Source of the DNA: an uncultured Collinsella sp.
GTDB lineage: Bacteria > Actinomycetota > Coriobacteriia > Coriobacteriales > Coriobacteriaceae
Length of the DNA: 6,833 bases
NCBI GenBank assembly: GCA_900752275.1
Contig: CAADUS010000032.1
Coordinates: 1 to 6,833, forward strand
Direction of reading: 5' to 3'
Position 1 is the stretch's first letter. Each line of letters begins with the position of its first letter. Shown piece by piece: positions 1 to 4,875 of this stretch. A program made the translations under genes and the position numbers. Below the pieces are notes generated by a model. The model made no database searches and had not been told where the DNA came from. It worked only from the letters and a program-made list of their open reading frames with translations.

Positions 1-366
1 CTGGTGGTGAGCTCCATCATGATCGGCATCATCACCTACATCAGCGTGCTGGAACGCAAAAAGGAGATTGGCATCCTGCGCGCGATCGGCGCGTCGAAGC
101 GCAACGTGGCCAACGTATTCAATGCCGAGACATGTATCGAGGGCCTCATTGCCGGCGTCTTTGCTATTGTCGTCGTGGTGGCCGTGAGCTTTCCGGTTAA
201 TGCCTGGGCGCTTGCTGCCAAACAGGTACCCAATCTGATGAGCCTGCCCGTGCAGGATGCGCTGGTGCTCATCGCGATTTCGGTGCTGCTGACGGTCGTT
301 GCCGGTCTGCTGCCGGCCCGCAGTGCGTCCAGGAAGGATCCCGTGGAGGCCCTGCGCTCTGAATAA
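1..366 (+). CDS. ABC transporter permease, MacB/FtsX type (C-terminal part; gene enters from the left edge)
   Basis: The reading frame is open from base 1 to the TAA at 364-366, so only the last 121 residues are present and the start lies outside the window. The fragment has the FtsX-family C-terminal layout: the end of a membrane helix (about residues 1-16), the cytoplasmic loop ERKKEIGILRAIGASKRNV (residues 18-36), a second helix (about 44-66), a short external stretch, a third helix (about 86-106), and the basic tail PARSASRKDPVEALRSE. The loop and the tail are hallmarks of MacB/LolE-like permeases, which work with an ATPase partner to extrude substrates or act on extracytoplasmic substrates. 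The substrate cannot be read from this fragment. The ATPase is often encoded next door or fused, here presumably to the left. The family call is firm; the specific transporter is unknown. Confidence 0.93.
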   Translation: MVVSSIMIGIITYISVLERKKEIGILRAIGASKRNVANVFNAETCIEGLIAGVFAIVVVVAVSFPVNAWALAAKQVPNLMSLPVQDALVLIAISVLLTVVAGLLPARSASRKDPVEALRSE

Positions 367-397
367 TGTGACAAAGGGGCTGTTCCTTTGTCACATT
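365..397. repeat. Palindromic intergenic repeat, copy 1 (hairpin between convergent genes)
   Basis: A perfect 13-bp inverted repeat has arms AATGTGACAAAGG (365-377) and CCTTTGTCACATT (385-397) around a 7-nt loop. Its first two bases are the last two of the permease stop codon. It lies between two convergent genes and could end transcription from both sides, but neither strand has a U-tract after the stem, so it is not a textbook intrinsic terminator. It matches the hairpin at 1687-1719 in 26 of 33 aligned positions, so it is a dispersed element rather than a one-off structure. The REP-like nature is inferred. Confidence 0.75.
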
Positions 398-412
398 GAG
401 ACCTTTGCGAAA

Positions 413-1561
413 TTAGAGCGTAAGCCTTTGGTTCTTCTTTGCAGAGAGCATGAGCCTAATTTCCGGATGGGTGTATTCGTCGAATTCTTCTGCCGCTTCG
501 GTGTCAAAGGTGTAGTACGACTTGATAGATTCGTCCTCCGTCTTGATGCTGATTTCTTCATATAGGGAGCCGGCCAAAAATGCCTGTTTAAATTCATCCG
601 ACAGGCTGCATGGCGTGAGGAGGTCCGGTGTGGCAACGGAAACGTCCAGCCCATTGAGCGGAGCACAGAGCGTCGCGATATCCTGCTCGGCGCGGGCGAG
701 GTTGTCTGCAAGGCTTGCCACGGGGTCGATCTGGCTGGTGTAATCGACGTCCGTGAGCATGCCGTCTGCATCAAAAGAAAGGTAGACATAGGCTGCTTGA
801 GCGCCGAGGTCATTATCGCGCAGATAGCCGATAACGCGGTAGCCGTAGTCGTGATACGACTCGTATGGGTTGTCTGCCGCAACGCGTTCGCACACGGGCT
901 CCAAGGCATCCTGCGCAATGACAAGCTGTTCGGCTGCCGCGGCCTTTCTCGCCTGAAGTTCGCTGCTTCCCTGGACAAACTGCGGGATGTAGGCGCCAAG
1001 CAGCACAATGACTGGTACTGCGATGAGCGCGATCATCTGTTTCTTGGCGCTCGGAATCGCAACGCCGTATGCGTTTGCCATGGCTTCGGCATTGCTCGAG
1101 GTTTCGGCTAGCACGTCTGCCGCGGTGGCAACTGCCCCTACGGCGCCGGCAATCTCTGCGGCGCCGCCTAGGTTGCGCGCAACATCGTTATCGCTGTTCT
1201 TGAGCAGGCGGCCGGCAGCTTGCGTGGCAAGCACGCTGGCGACCTCCGCGGAGCGGTCTTTGTTGTTCTGGGCTACCGCAAGCCTGCTCTGCAGCTCCTT
1301 CCACTGTTTGCCCTGCATTCCAAAGCGCGGCGCAAGAGCGCAATAGCAAAAGATGGCGAGTTCGATTACGGTGAGTGCGATGGCGGTATATATGCCCGCG
1401 GGTTGGAATTCCTTTTGGTGGAACGCGATATCGTTGATCATTTGGAGCGGCAACATCAGCAGGCATGCTACGAACGACATGGCGAGTGCAGTCGCTGCGA
1501 TCTTGGGGTACGTGCAGTACCGCTGGATGCGTTTCTTTTCTTGCTCGGTGAGCTGCTGCAT
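413..1561 (-). CDS. Uncharacterised membrane protein with three predicted transmembrane helices
   Basis: I do not recognise this 382-residue protein. An in-frame GTG upstream would add 29 residues, but the ATG at 1561-1559 is preferred: it has a GAGG ribosome-binding site six bases upstream, and the extension would run into the hairpin at 1639-1673. A charged N-terminus (MQQLTEQEKKRIQRY) leads into hydrophobic segments at about residues 20-40 and 55-78. Then come a polar stretch (80-130), an Ala/Gly-rich stretch (130-152), and a third helix at 175-197. The remaining 185 residues are hydrophilic and acidic with no lipoprotein or signal-peptidase site, and contain paired-looking Asp/Tyr-rich segments (about 232-275). 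Three helices put this domain on the opposite side from the N-terminus, so outside if the N-terminus is cytoplasmic. It faces the permease convergently and is divergent from dus, so it is probably transcribed alone. Function unknown. Confidence 0.8.
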   Translation of the reverse strand: MQQLTEQEKKRIQRYCTYPKIAATALAMSFVACLLMLPLQMINDIAFHQKEFQPAGIYTAIALTVIELAIFCYCALAPRFGMQGKQWKELQSRLAVAQNNKDRSAEVASVLATQAAGRLLKNSDNDVARNLGGAAEIAGAVGAVATAADVLAETSSNAEAMANAYGVAIPSAKKQMIALIAVPVIVLLGAYIPQFVQGSSELQARKAAAAEQLVIAQDALEPVCERVAADNPYESYHDYGYRVIGYLRDNDLGAQAAYVYLSFDADGMLTDVDYTSQIDPVASLADNLARAEQDIATLCAPLNGLDVSVATPDLLTPCSLSDEFKQAFLAGSLYEEISIKTEDESIKSYYTFDTEAAEEFDEYTHPEIRLMLSAKKNQRLTL

Positions 1562-1638
1562 GGGGGCCTCGACTCTTATCGTTCTACGCGGGCGATGCAC
1601 GCATGCGTTTGAGTATAAATGAGTGCAGGGCGTCAGTT

Positions 1639-1673
1639 GCTCTAACACGGCGCTAATGGCGTGGTGTTAGAGC
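1639..1673. repeat. Intergenic hairpin in the divergent membrane-protein/dus region
   Basis: A perfect 10-bp inverted repeat, GCTCTAACAC (1639-1648) and GTGTTAGAGC (1664-1673), encloses 15 nt. Inside it a short CGC/GCG pairing (1651-1653 with 1659-1661) is possible. It lies upstream of both divergent genes, so it cannot be a terminator for either. It could be a regulator-binding site, a 5'-leader structure or another dispersed repeat. Its sequence is unrelated to the hairpin that follows at 1686-1720. Confidence 0.5.
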
Positions 1674-1685
1674 ACAAGGCATAAT

Positions 1686-1720
1686 GAACATGACAAAGGG
1701 GCAGTCCCTTAGTCATGTTC
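1686..1720. repeat. Palindromic intergenic repeat, copy 2 (upstream of dus)
   Basis: Two 15-nt arms, GAACATGACAAAGGG (1686-1700) and CCCTTAGTCATGTTC (1706-1720), pair with a single A-A mismatch (1695/1711) around the loop GCAGT. It ends 21 bases before the dus start codon, so any dus transcript starting further upstream would carry it in its 5' leader. It is a diverged copy of the element at 365-397. Relative to that copy, two stem pairs have changed on both sides, keeping the pairing. Confidence 0.75.
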
Positions 1721-1741
1721 GTTGATATGAGAGAAGAGTAG

Positions 1742-2695
1742 ATGATCCTTTCGCTGGCCCCCATGGAGGGAATTACCGGGCATGTGTTTCGTCGCGTGCA
1801 TGCGGAGTGCTTTGGCGCGCTCGACTGTTATTACACGCCGTTTTTGCCGCCGCCGCGGGTGGGCAATCGCTTTGGCGGCAAGGCGTTTAAGGAGATCGAT
1901 CCTGCCAATAACCAGGGGCTCAACGTGGTGCCTCAGTTGATGTCCAAGAACGCGGATGAGTTTGTGTGGGCGGCACAGGTGCTCGCCGACATGGGCTATC
2001 GAGAGGTCAATCTCAACTTGGGTTGCCCCTCGGGGACGGTTGTCGCCAAGGGCAAGGGCTCGGGCTTTTTGCGCCACTTGGACGAGCTCGAAGTGTTCTT
2101 GAGCGATGTGTGCGAACGTTCGCCGTTGCCGGTGTCGGTAAAAACCAGGCTGGGGCTGGAGAGCGACGACGAATACGAGCGCGTGCTCGATCTGTATTGC
2201 CGCATGCCGCTGGCAGAGCTGATCGTGCATCCGCGCGTACAGAAGGACCGTTATACGGGCTCGCCGCGCAAAGAGTTTTATGGCGAGACGTTGGAGCGGG
2301 CACCGTTTCCGGTGGCATACAACGGCGACATTTTTGATCTTGAGGATATGGACGCGCTGGTGGAGGCCTATCCTGCTACGCGCCACGTGATGCTGGGACG
2401 CGGGTTGCTCGCGAACCCTGCGCTGGCACGCATGATCAACGGCGGTCCTGTTGCCACAGCAGCCGAGCTGCAGCGTTTCCACGACACGCTGTTTGCGGCA
2501 TATGCAAAAGAGATTGGCGGTAACGCGGTTTTTCGCATGAAGGAGTGGTGGTTCTACGCCAAATGCGCCTTCGCCGACCCCGCTACCGTTCATAAACTCG
2601 TACGTAAGACTAAAAGGGTCGACGAATACCGCGCCGCCGTCGATCGCGTCTTTCGCGAGCAGCCACTTGCACCCATAGCCCGCTTCCACGGCTAG
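1742..2695 (+). CDS. dus: tRNA-dihydrouridine synthase (Dus family)
   Basis: This 317-residue FMN enzyme is expected to reduce specific uridines in tRNA to dihydrouridine with NAD(P)H, in the cytoplasm. The TIM-barrel landmarks appear in order: the FMN-binding start LAPMEGITG (residues 5-13), NLNLGCPSG with catalytic Cys95, VSVKTRLG (131-138, Lys134 near FMN), IVHPRVQK (161-168) with the His163 of the family, YNGDI (193-197), and the phosphate-binding GRGLLANPAL (219-228). The C-terminal 80 residues form the usual helical tRNA-binding domain (KEWWFYAKCAF). The length is typical. The start follows a purine-rich GAGAAGAG at 1731-1738. All key residues are present, so it should be active. The subfamily (which D position it modifies) cannot be settled by eye. 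It stands alone, with a hairpin repeat upstream and a long palindrome eight bases past its stop. Confidence 0.96.
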   Translation: MILSLAPMEGITGHVFRRVHAECFGALDCYYTPFLPPPRVGNRFGGKAFKEIDPANNQGLNVVPQLMSKNADEFVWAAQVLADMGYREVNLNLGCPSGTVVAKGKGSGFLRHLDELEVFLSDVCERSPLPVSVKTRLGLESDDEYERVLDLYCRMPLAELIVHPRVQKDRYTGSPRKEFYGETLERAPFPVAYNGDIFDLEDMDALVEAYPATRHVMLGRGLLANPALARMINGGPVATAAELQRFHDTLFAAYAKEIGGNAVFRMKEWWFYAKCAFADPATVHKLVRKTKRVDEYRAAVDRVFREQPLAPIARFHG

Positions 2696-2702
2696 TTGGT
2701 CG

Positions 2703-2746
2703 TTGGGGACGTTCTTTAACGACTAGTCATTTAAGAACGTCCCCAA
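2703..2746. repeat. 44-nt near-perfect intergenic palindrome between dus and the glutaredoxin gene
   Basis: The arms TTGGGGACGTTCTT (2703-2716) and AAGAACGTCCCCAA (2733-2746) pair perfectly over 14 bp. After a T-T mismatch, two A-T pairs and a C-A mismatch, the centre is the 8-bp self-complementary GACTAGTC (2721-2728). Only two of 22 pairs fail. It lies between two convergent stop codons, where a bidirectional terminator would sit, but no U-tract follows on either strand. As DNA it could extrude a cruciform; as RNA it would make one long hairpin. It resembles GGGGAC...GTCCCC palindromes dispersed in other bacterial genomes, but copy number in this genome cannot be seen here. Confidence 0.8.
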
Positions 2747-2759
2747 TGGCTGTGTTGCA

Positions 2760-3005
2760 CTAGAGCAGGTTCTCCTGCATCCACGCGATGATGTCGTTCG
2801 ACTCGTAGAGCGGCTTGCCGTCAATGAACAGGCAGGGAACCTGGCGTTTTCCGCCGACGGCGATAAGAGTCTGCTCGGCATCGGAATCGGTCGAGATATT
2901 GCGTTCGGGAATGGTCACGCCGTTATCGGCCAAAAAGCGCTTGACCTTTATGCAGTACGGGCAGCCGGTCATAACGTACAGAGCGAGCTCGTGATCAGTA
3001 GCCAT
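2760..3005 (-). CDS. Glutaredoxin, dithiol CPYC type
   Basis: This 81-residue thioredoxin-fold protein has the glutaredoxin signature: the active site CPYC (Cys15-Cys18) after a first beta-strand (LALYVMTG), the cis-proline loop QVPCLFIDG (Pro57), and the C-terminal ESNDIIAWM, which in the family contacts glutathione. It should reduce disulfides or mixed disulfides in the cytoplasm, or deliver electrons to a partner reductase. The ATG at 3005-3003 is preferred over one 13 codons upstream, because a GGAG site precedes it at proper distance and the extension has no fold counterpart. It follows the TipAS-type regulator on the same strand with a 51-base gap, so the two are probably cotranscribed. 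An extra cysteine, Cys58, directly follows the cis-proline. Glutathione use is uncertain: many actinobacteria rely on other thiols, so a thioredoxin-fed or NrdH-like role is possible. Confidence 0.92.
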   Translation of the reverse strand: MATDHELALYVMTGCPYCIKVKRFLADNGVTIPERNISTDSDAEQTLIAVGGKRQVPCLFIDGKPLYESNDIIAWMQENLL

Positions 3006-3056
3006 AGGTCTCCAATCGGTTGCGGTTTTGATTGAAATACCCAAAGCCGCCGCGGT

Positions 3057-3884
3057 CTATGCGCGCGCCAACGACGACTCGATCGCCTGGACCAGAAACG
3101 CCGTGGCTCCGGTGCCGCAGGGCTTGTCGTAGTAGTCAACAAAGCGCTGGTCGGCAAGATAACCGTGGGCGAGACCCAGGTACGCTTCATTCTGGGGTTC
3201 GCGTCCCCAGTTGAGAGCAATCCAGCGACGATGCATCGCGACAAGCTTGCGAGCCTCGCTTCCATCCGCATCGCCGTCGCCCATGACAATCGAGAGCTGG
3301 CCCAGAATAGCGCGTTCAAGTTCCTTCATGTCGTTCCATGTCTGAGGGTCCATGTCCAGTAACGTTTCGTTTGCTGCATCGATAGCCTCATCGCCATAGC
3401 GCGCCCGCGCTTCGGCGCCGTAGTGCTCCTCGTTTTCCTGCACGGCGCGCCAGCGCTCCAATTGCGGCAGGACGGCGCCCATGAGCGAGACGGCTTCGTC
3501 GAGCGACATGCCGGTGTTTTGTGCCAGCCGCGGGGCACAGTCCTCGATCATCGCCTCCATGGTGGTCTCGTAGGTGTACTGGCCGTGGTCGTAGCACCAC
3601 TTGCAGTAATGATCGGTCGCGGCGCCCGTGGCATCGGTACCGCAGTCGTCGGGCGTGAGTATCATGCCGCAGCTCTGGCAATAGTGCTCGGGCATTTCGA
3701 GCAGGTGAGACAGGGGCTCGTCGGTTACGGCGGCGATGAGCTTCATCATGTCGATGCCCGGTGTGACCTCGCCGCGTTCCCAACGACTGACGGCTTGGCG
3801 TGTGACGAAGAGCTTGGCGGCGAGCTGCTCCTGGGTAAGGTGATGGGCGCGACGGACAGCGATGAGCTTTTCTGCAAAGGCCAT
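3057..3884 (-). CDS. XRE-family regulator with zinc ribbon and TipAS-type ligand-binding domain
   Basis: Three domains can be read in this 275-residue protein. Residues 1-62 are an XRE/Cro helix-turn-helix (LTQEQLAAKLFVTRQAVSRWERGEVTP, a classic recognition-helix pattern). Residues 67-117 are a zinc ribbon with CxxC pairs Cys69/Cys72 and Cys94/Cys97 and the tail TMEAMIEDC, as in the putative zinc-ribbon family PF12674. Residues 120-275 match the TipAS fold (PF07739), ending in the conserved GYLADQRFVDYYDKPCGTGATAFLVQAI. TipAS is the ligand-binding part of the MerR-type thiostrepton sensor TipAL and binds bulky hydrophobic or peptide ligands. So this is probably a ligand-responsive, zinc-dependent DNA-binding regulator. 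A strong AAAGGAG site lies six bases before the ATG. Its promoter and a flanking inverted repeat at 3915-3958 suggest autoregulation. Domain calls are firm; ligand and targets are unknown. The glutaredoxin gene downstream is the nearest candidate target. Confidence 0.93.
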   Translation of the reverse strand: MAFAEKLIAVRRAHHLTQEQLAAKLFVTRQAVSRWERGEVTPGIDMMKLIAAVTDEPLSHLLEMPEHYCQSCGMILTPDDCGTDATGAATDHYCKWCYDHGQYTYETTMEAMIEDCAPRLAQNTGMSLDEAVSLMGAVLPQLERWRAVQENEEHYGAEARARYGDEAIDAANETLLDMDPQTWNDMKELERAILGQLSIVMGDGDADGSEARKLVAMHRRWIALNWGREPQNEAYLGLAHGYLADQRFVDYYDKPCGTGATAFLVQAIESSLARA

Positions 3885-3914
3885 GGCGGCTCCTTTCTGC
3901 TGGTTGATGGCTTA

Positions 3915-3943
3915 AGCATACGCGGCAGCAGGTGCCCTTCCAA
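3915..3943 (-). promoter_or_regulatory. Probable sigma-70-type promoter of the TipAS-type regulator gene
   Basis: Read on the minus strand, a -35 box TTGGAA (3943-3938, four of six consensus bases) and a -10 box TATGCT (3920-3915, four of six) are separated by exactly 17 bp. The predicted start near 3908 would leave a leader of about 24 nt containing the AAAGGAG ribosome-binding site. The promoter would drive the regulator and, by read-through, the glutaredoxin gene. Confidence 0.5.
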
Positions 3944-3958
3944 GCAACCGTTGGTTGC
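3944..3958. promoter_or_regulatory. Candidate operator: inverted repeat abutting the -35 box of the regulator promoter
   Basis: GCAACC (3944-3949) and GGTTGC (3953-3958) form a perfect 6-bp inverted repeat with a 3-nt spacer. It directly touches the -35 box at 3938-3943, in the region divergent to trmO. A dyad of this size and place suits a dimeric XRE-type protein acting on its own gene. No second copy was noticed in the window, so the link is positional only. Confidence 0.35.
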
Positions 3959-4012
3959 ACGACGGGGAACCGCGGCGAAGAATTGCGCGCAACGCCCCAC
4001 ACCTCCATGCCG

Positions 4013-4018
4013 TACAAT
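4013..4018 (+). promoter_or_regulatory. Candidate -10 box of trmO implying a leaderless or nearly leaderless mRNA
   Basis: TACAAT (five of six consensus bases) ends seven bases before the ATG at 4026. A transcript starting at the normal distance would begin at or next to that ATG. No Shine-Dalgarno sequence precedes either in-frame ATG (4017 or 4026), which fits leaderless translation, common in actinobacteria. No good -35 box sits 16-18 bp upstream, so the call is tentative. Confidence 0.35.
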
Positions 4019-4025
4019 GACCGGC

Positions 4026-4763
4026 ATGGAACCTATTGCACACATACATACCGACCTGCCGCAGAAGTTTGGCATTCCGCGCAACAGCTTTTTGGCGCCC
4101 CATCTGCAGGGACGCATTGTCTTTGAGCCGGAATTTGCCTCCAACGCAGCGGTTGAGGGTCTGGACTCCTTCTCTCACCTGTGGCTGCTGTGGCGCTTCG
4201 AAAACGGCACACCCGGCGGCACGGCTAAGGACATAGCTGCCGATGCCAAGGCGCAGGACAGGTCCGGCACCAATGCCAAGTGGTCGAAAACCGTGCGCCC
4301 GCCGCGTCTGGGCGGAGCCGAGCGCGTGGGCGTGTTTGCCACGCGCAGTCCGTTTCGCCCTAATCCCATTGGGCTTACCTGCGTCAAGCTCGATCGCGTC
4401 GAGCTCACCGACGATGGTCCCATCATCCATGTGCTGGGGGCCGATTTGCGCGACGGCACGCCCATCTACGACATTAAGCCCTACATTCCGTTTGCGGACT
4501 GCCACCCGGATGCGACCGGCGGCTGGATTGAGGATGCTCCGTGGCAAGAGCTCGACGTCGAGTTCCCGCAAGCACTGCAAGACAAAGTCCCAAGCGCAAA
4601 GCTCCCTGGCTTGGTCGAGGTCCTTCGCCAAGATCCGCGCCGCGCAGGCAGCAAGCACGAGCCGAACCGCGTCTATCATCTGGCCTTCGCCGGGCTCGAC
4701 ATATCTTTTACGGTTGATGAAACCCAGCTAACCGTAGTCGCCGTCAACGACGCGCGGGGCTAA
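4026..4763 (+). CDS. trmO: tRNA (adenine(37)-N6)-methyltransferase TrmO (TsaA/YaeB family)
   Basis: TrmO uses S-adenosylmethionine to methylate the t6A at position 37 of certain tRNAs, giving m6t6A. This 245-residue protein is close to the length of E. coli TrmO and shows the family blocks in order: KFGIPRNS (residues 14-21), VEGLDSFSHLWLLW (43-56), RPPRLGG then RVGVFATRSPFRPNPIGLT (91-118), and GADLRDGTPIYDIKPYIPFAD (138-158). The C-terminal part (about 195-230, with DPRRAGSKHEPNRVYHLAF) matches the smaller domain of the enterobacterial enzyme. The frame is open far upstream to 3423, but that stretch is the shadow of the regulator on the other strand. The family N-terminus fits the ATG at 4026; the ATG at 4017 would add three residues. 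There is no Shine-Dalgarno site. It is transcribed divergently from the regulator, and no cotranscribed partner is evident. Confidence 0.95.
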   Translation: MEPIAHIHTDLPQKFGIPRNSFLAPHLQGRIVFEPEFASNAAVEGLDSFSHLWLLWRFENGTPGGTAKDIAADAKAQDRSGTNAKWSKTVRPPRLGGAERVGVFATRSPFRPNPIGLTCVKLDRVELTDDGPIIHVLGADLRDGTPIYDIKPYIPFADCHPDATGGWIEDAPWQELDVEFPQALQDKVPSAKLPGLVEVLRQDPRRAGSKHEPNRVYHLAFAGLDISFTVDETQLTVVAVNDARG

Positions 4764-4875
4764 CCTGCCATTCGTCTGCACCCGTCAAATTAAGCGCCAA
4801 ACCCCGCGCCAAAACCTCCCACGCTGGTGGACAATAACGCCTATCGGAACAGCCTACTTTGCACGGGAGCTCAGC

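Noticed and set aside
1612..1619. TATACT (minus) and TATAAA (plus) boxes between the membrane gene and dus
   Set aside because: Both look like -10 boxes, but neither has a credible -35 box 16-18 bp upstream, so I did not list them as promoters.
1562..1648. 29-codon N-terminal extension of the membrane protein from a GTG
   Set aside because: It would start in the arm of a hairpin, has no ribosome-binding site in evidence, and a better-placed ATG with GAGG exists at 1561.
1709..2689. 326-codon open frame on the minus strand
   Set aside because: It lies opposite dus and has no family motif. The plus strand carries every Dus signature in one frame.
365..2746. CRISPR-like repeat array
   Set aside because: The repeats are palindromes more than 900 bases apart with genes between them. 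There is no regular spacing and there are no cas genes.
3423..4025. Long 5' extension of trmO in the same frame
   Set aside because: It runs antisense through the zinc-ribbon and helix-turn-helix codons of the regulator and its promoter. TrmO family proteins begin close to the ATG at 4026.
4752..4809. 8-bp GCGCGGGG/CCCCGCGC inverted repeat around the trmO stop, as a terminator
   Set aside because: The loop would be 42 nt with no U-tract, and such GC-only matches are expected by chance in this composition.
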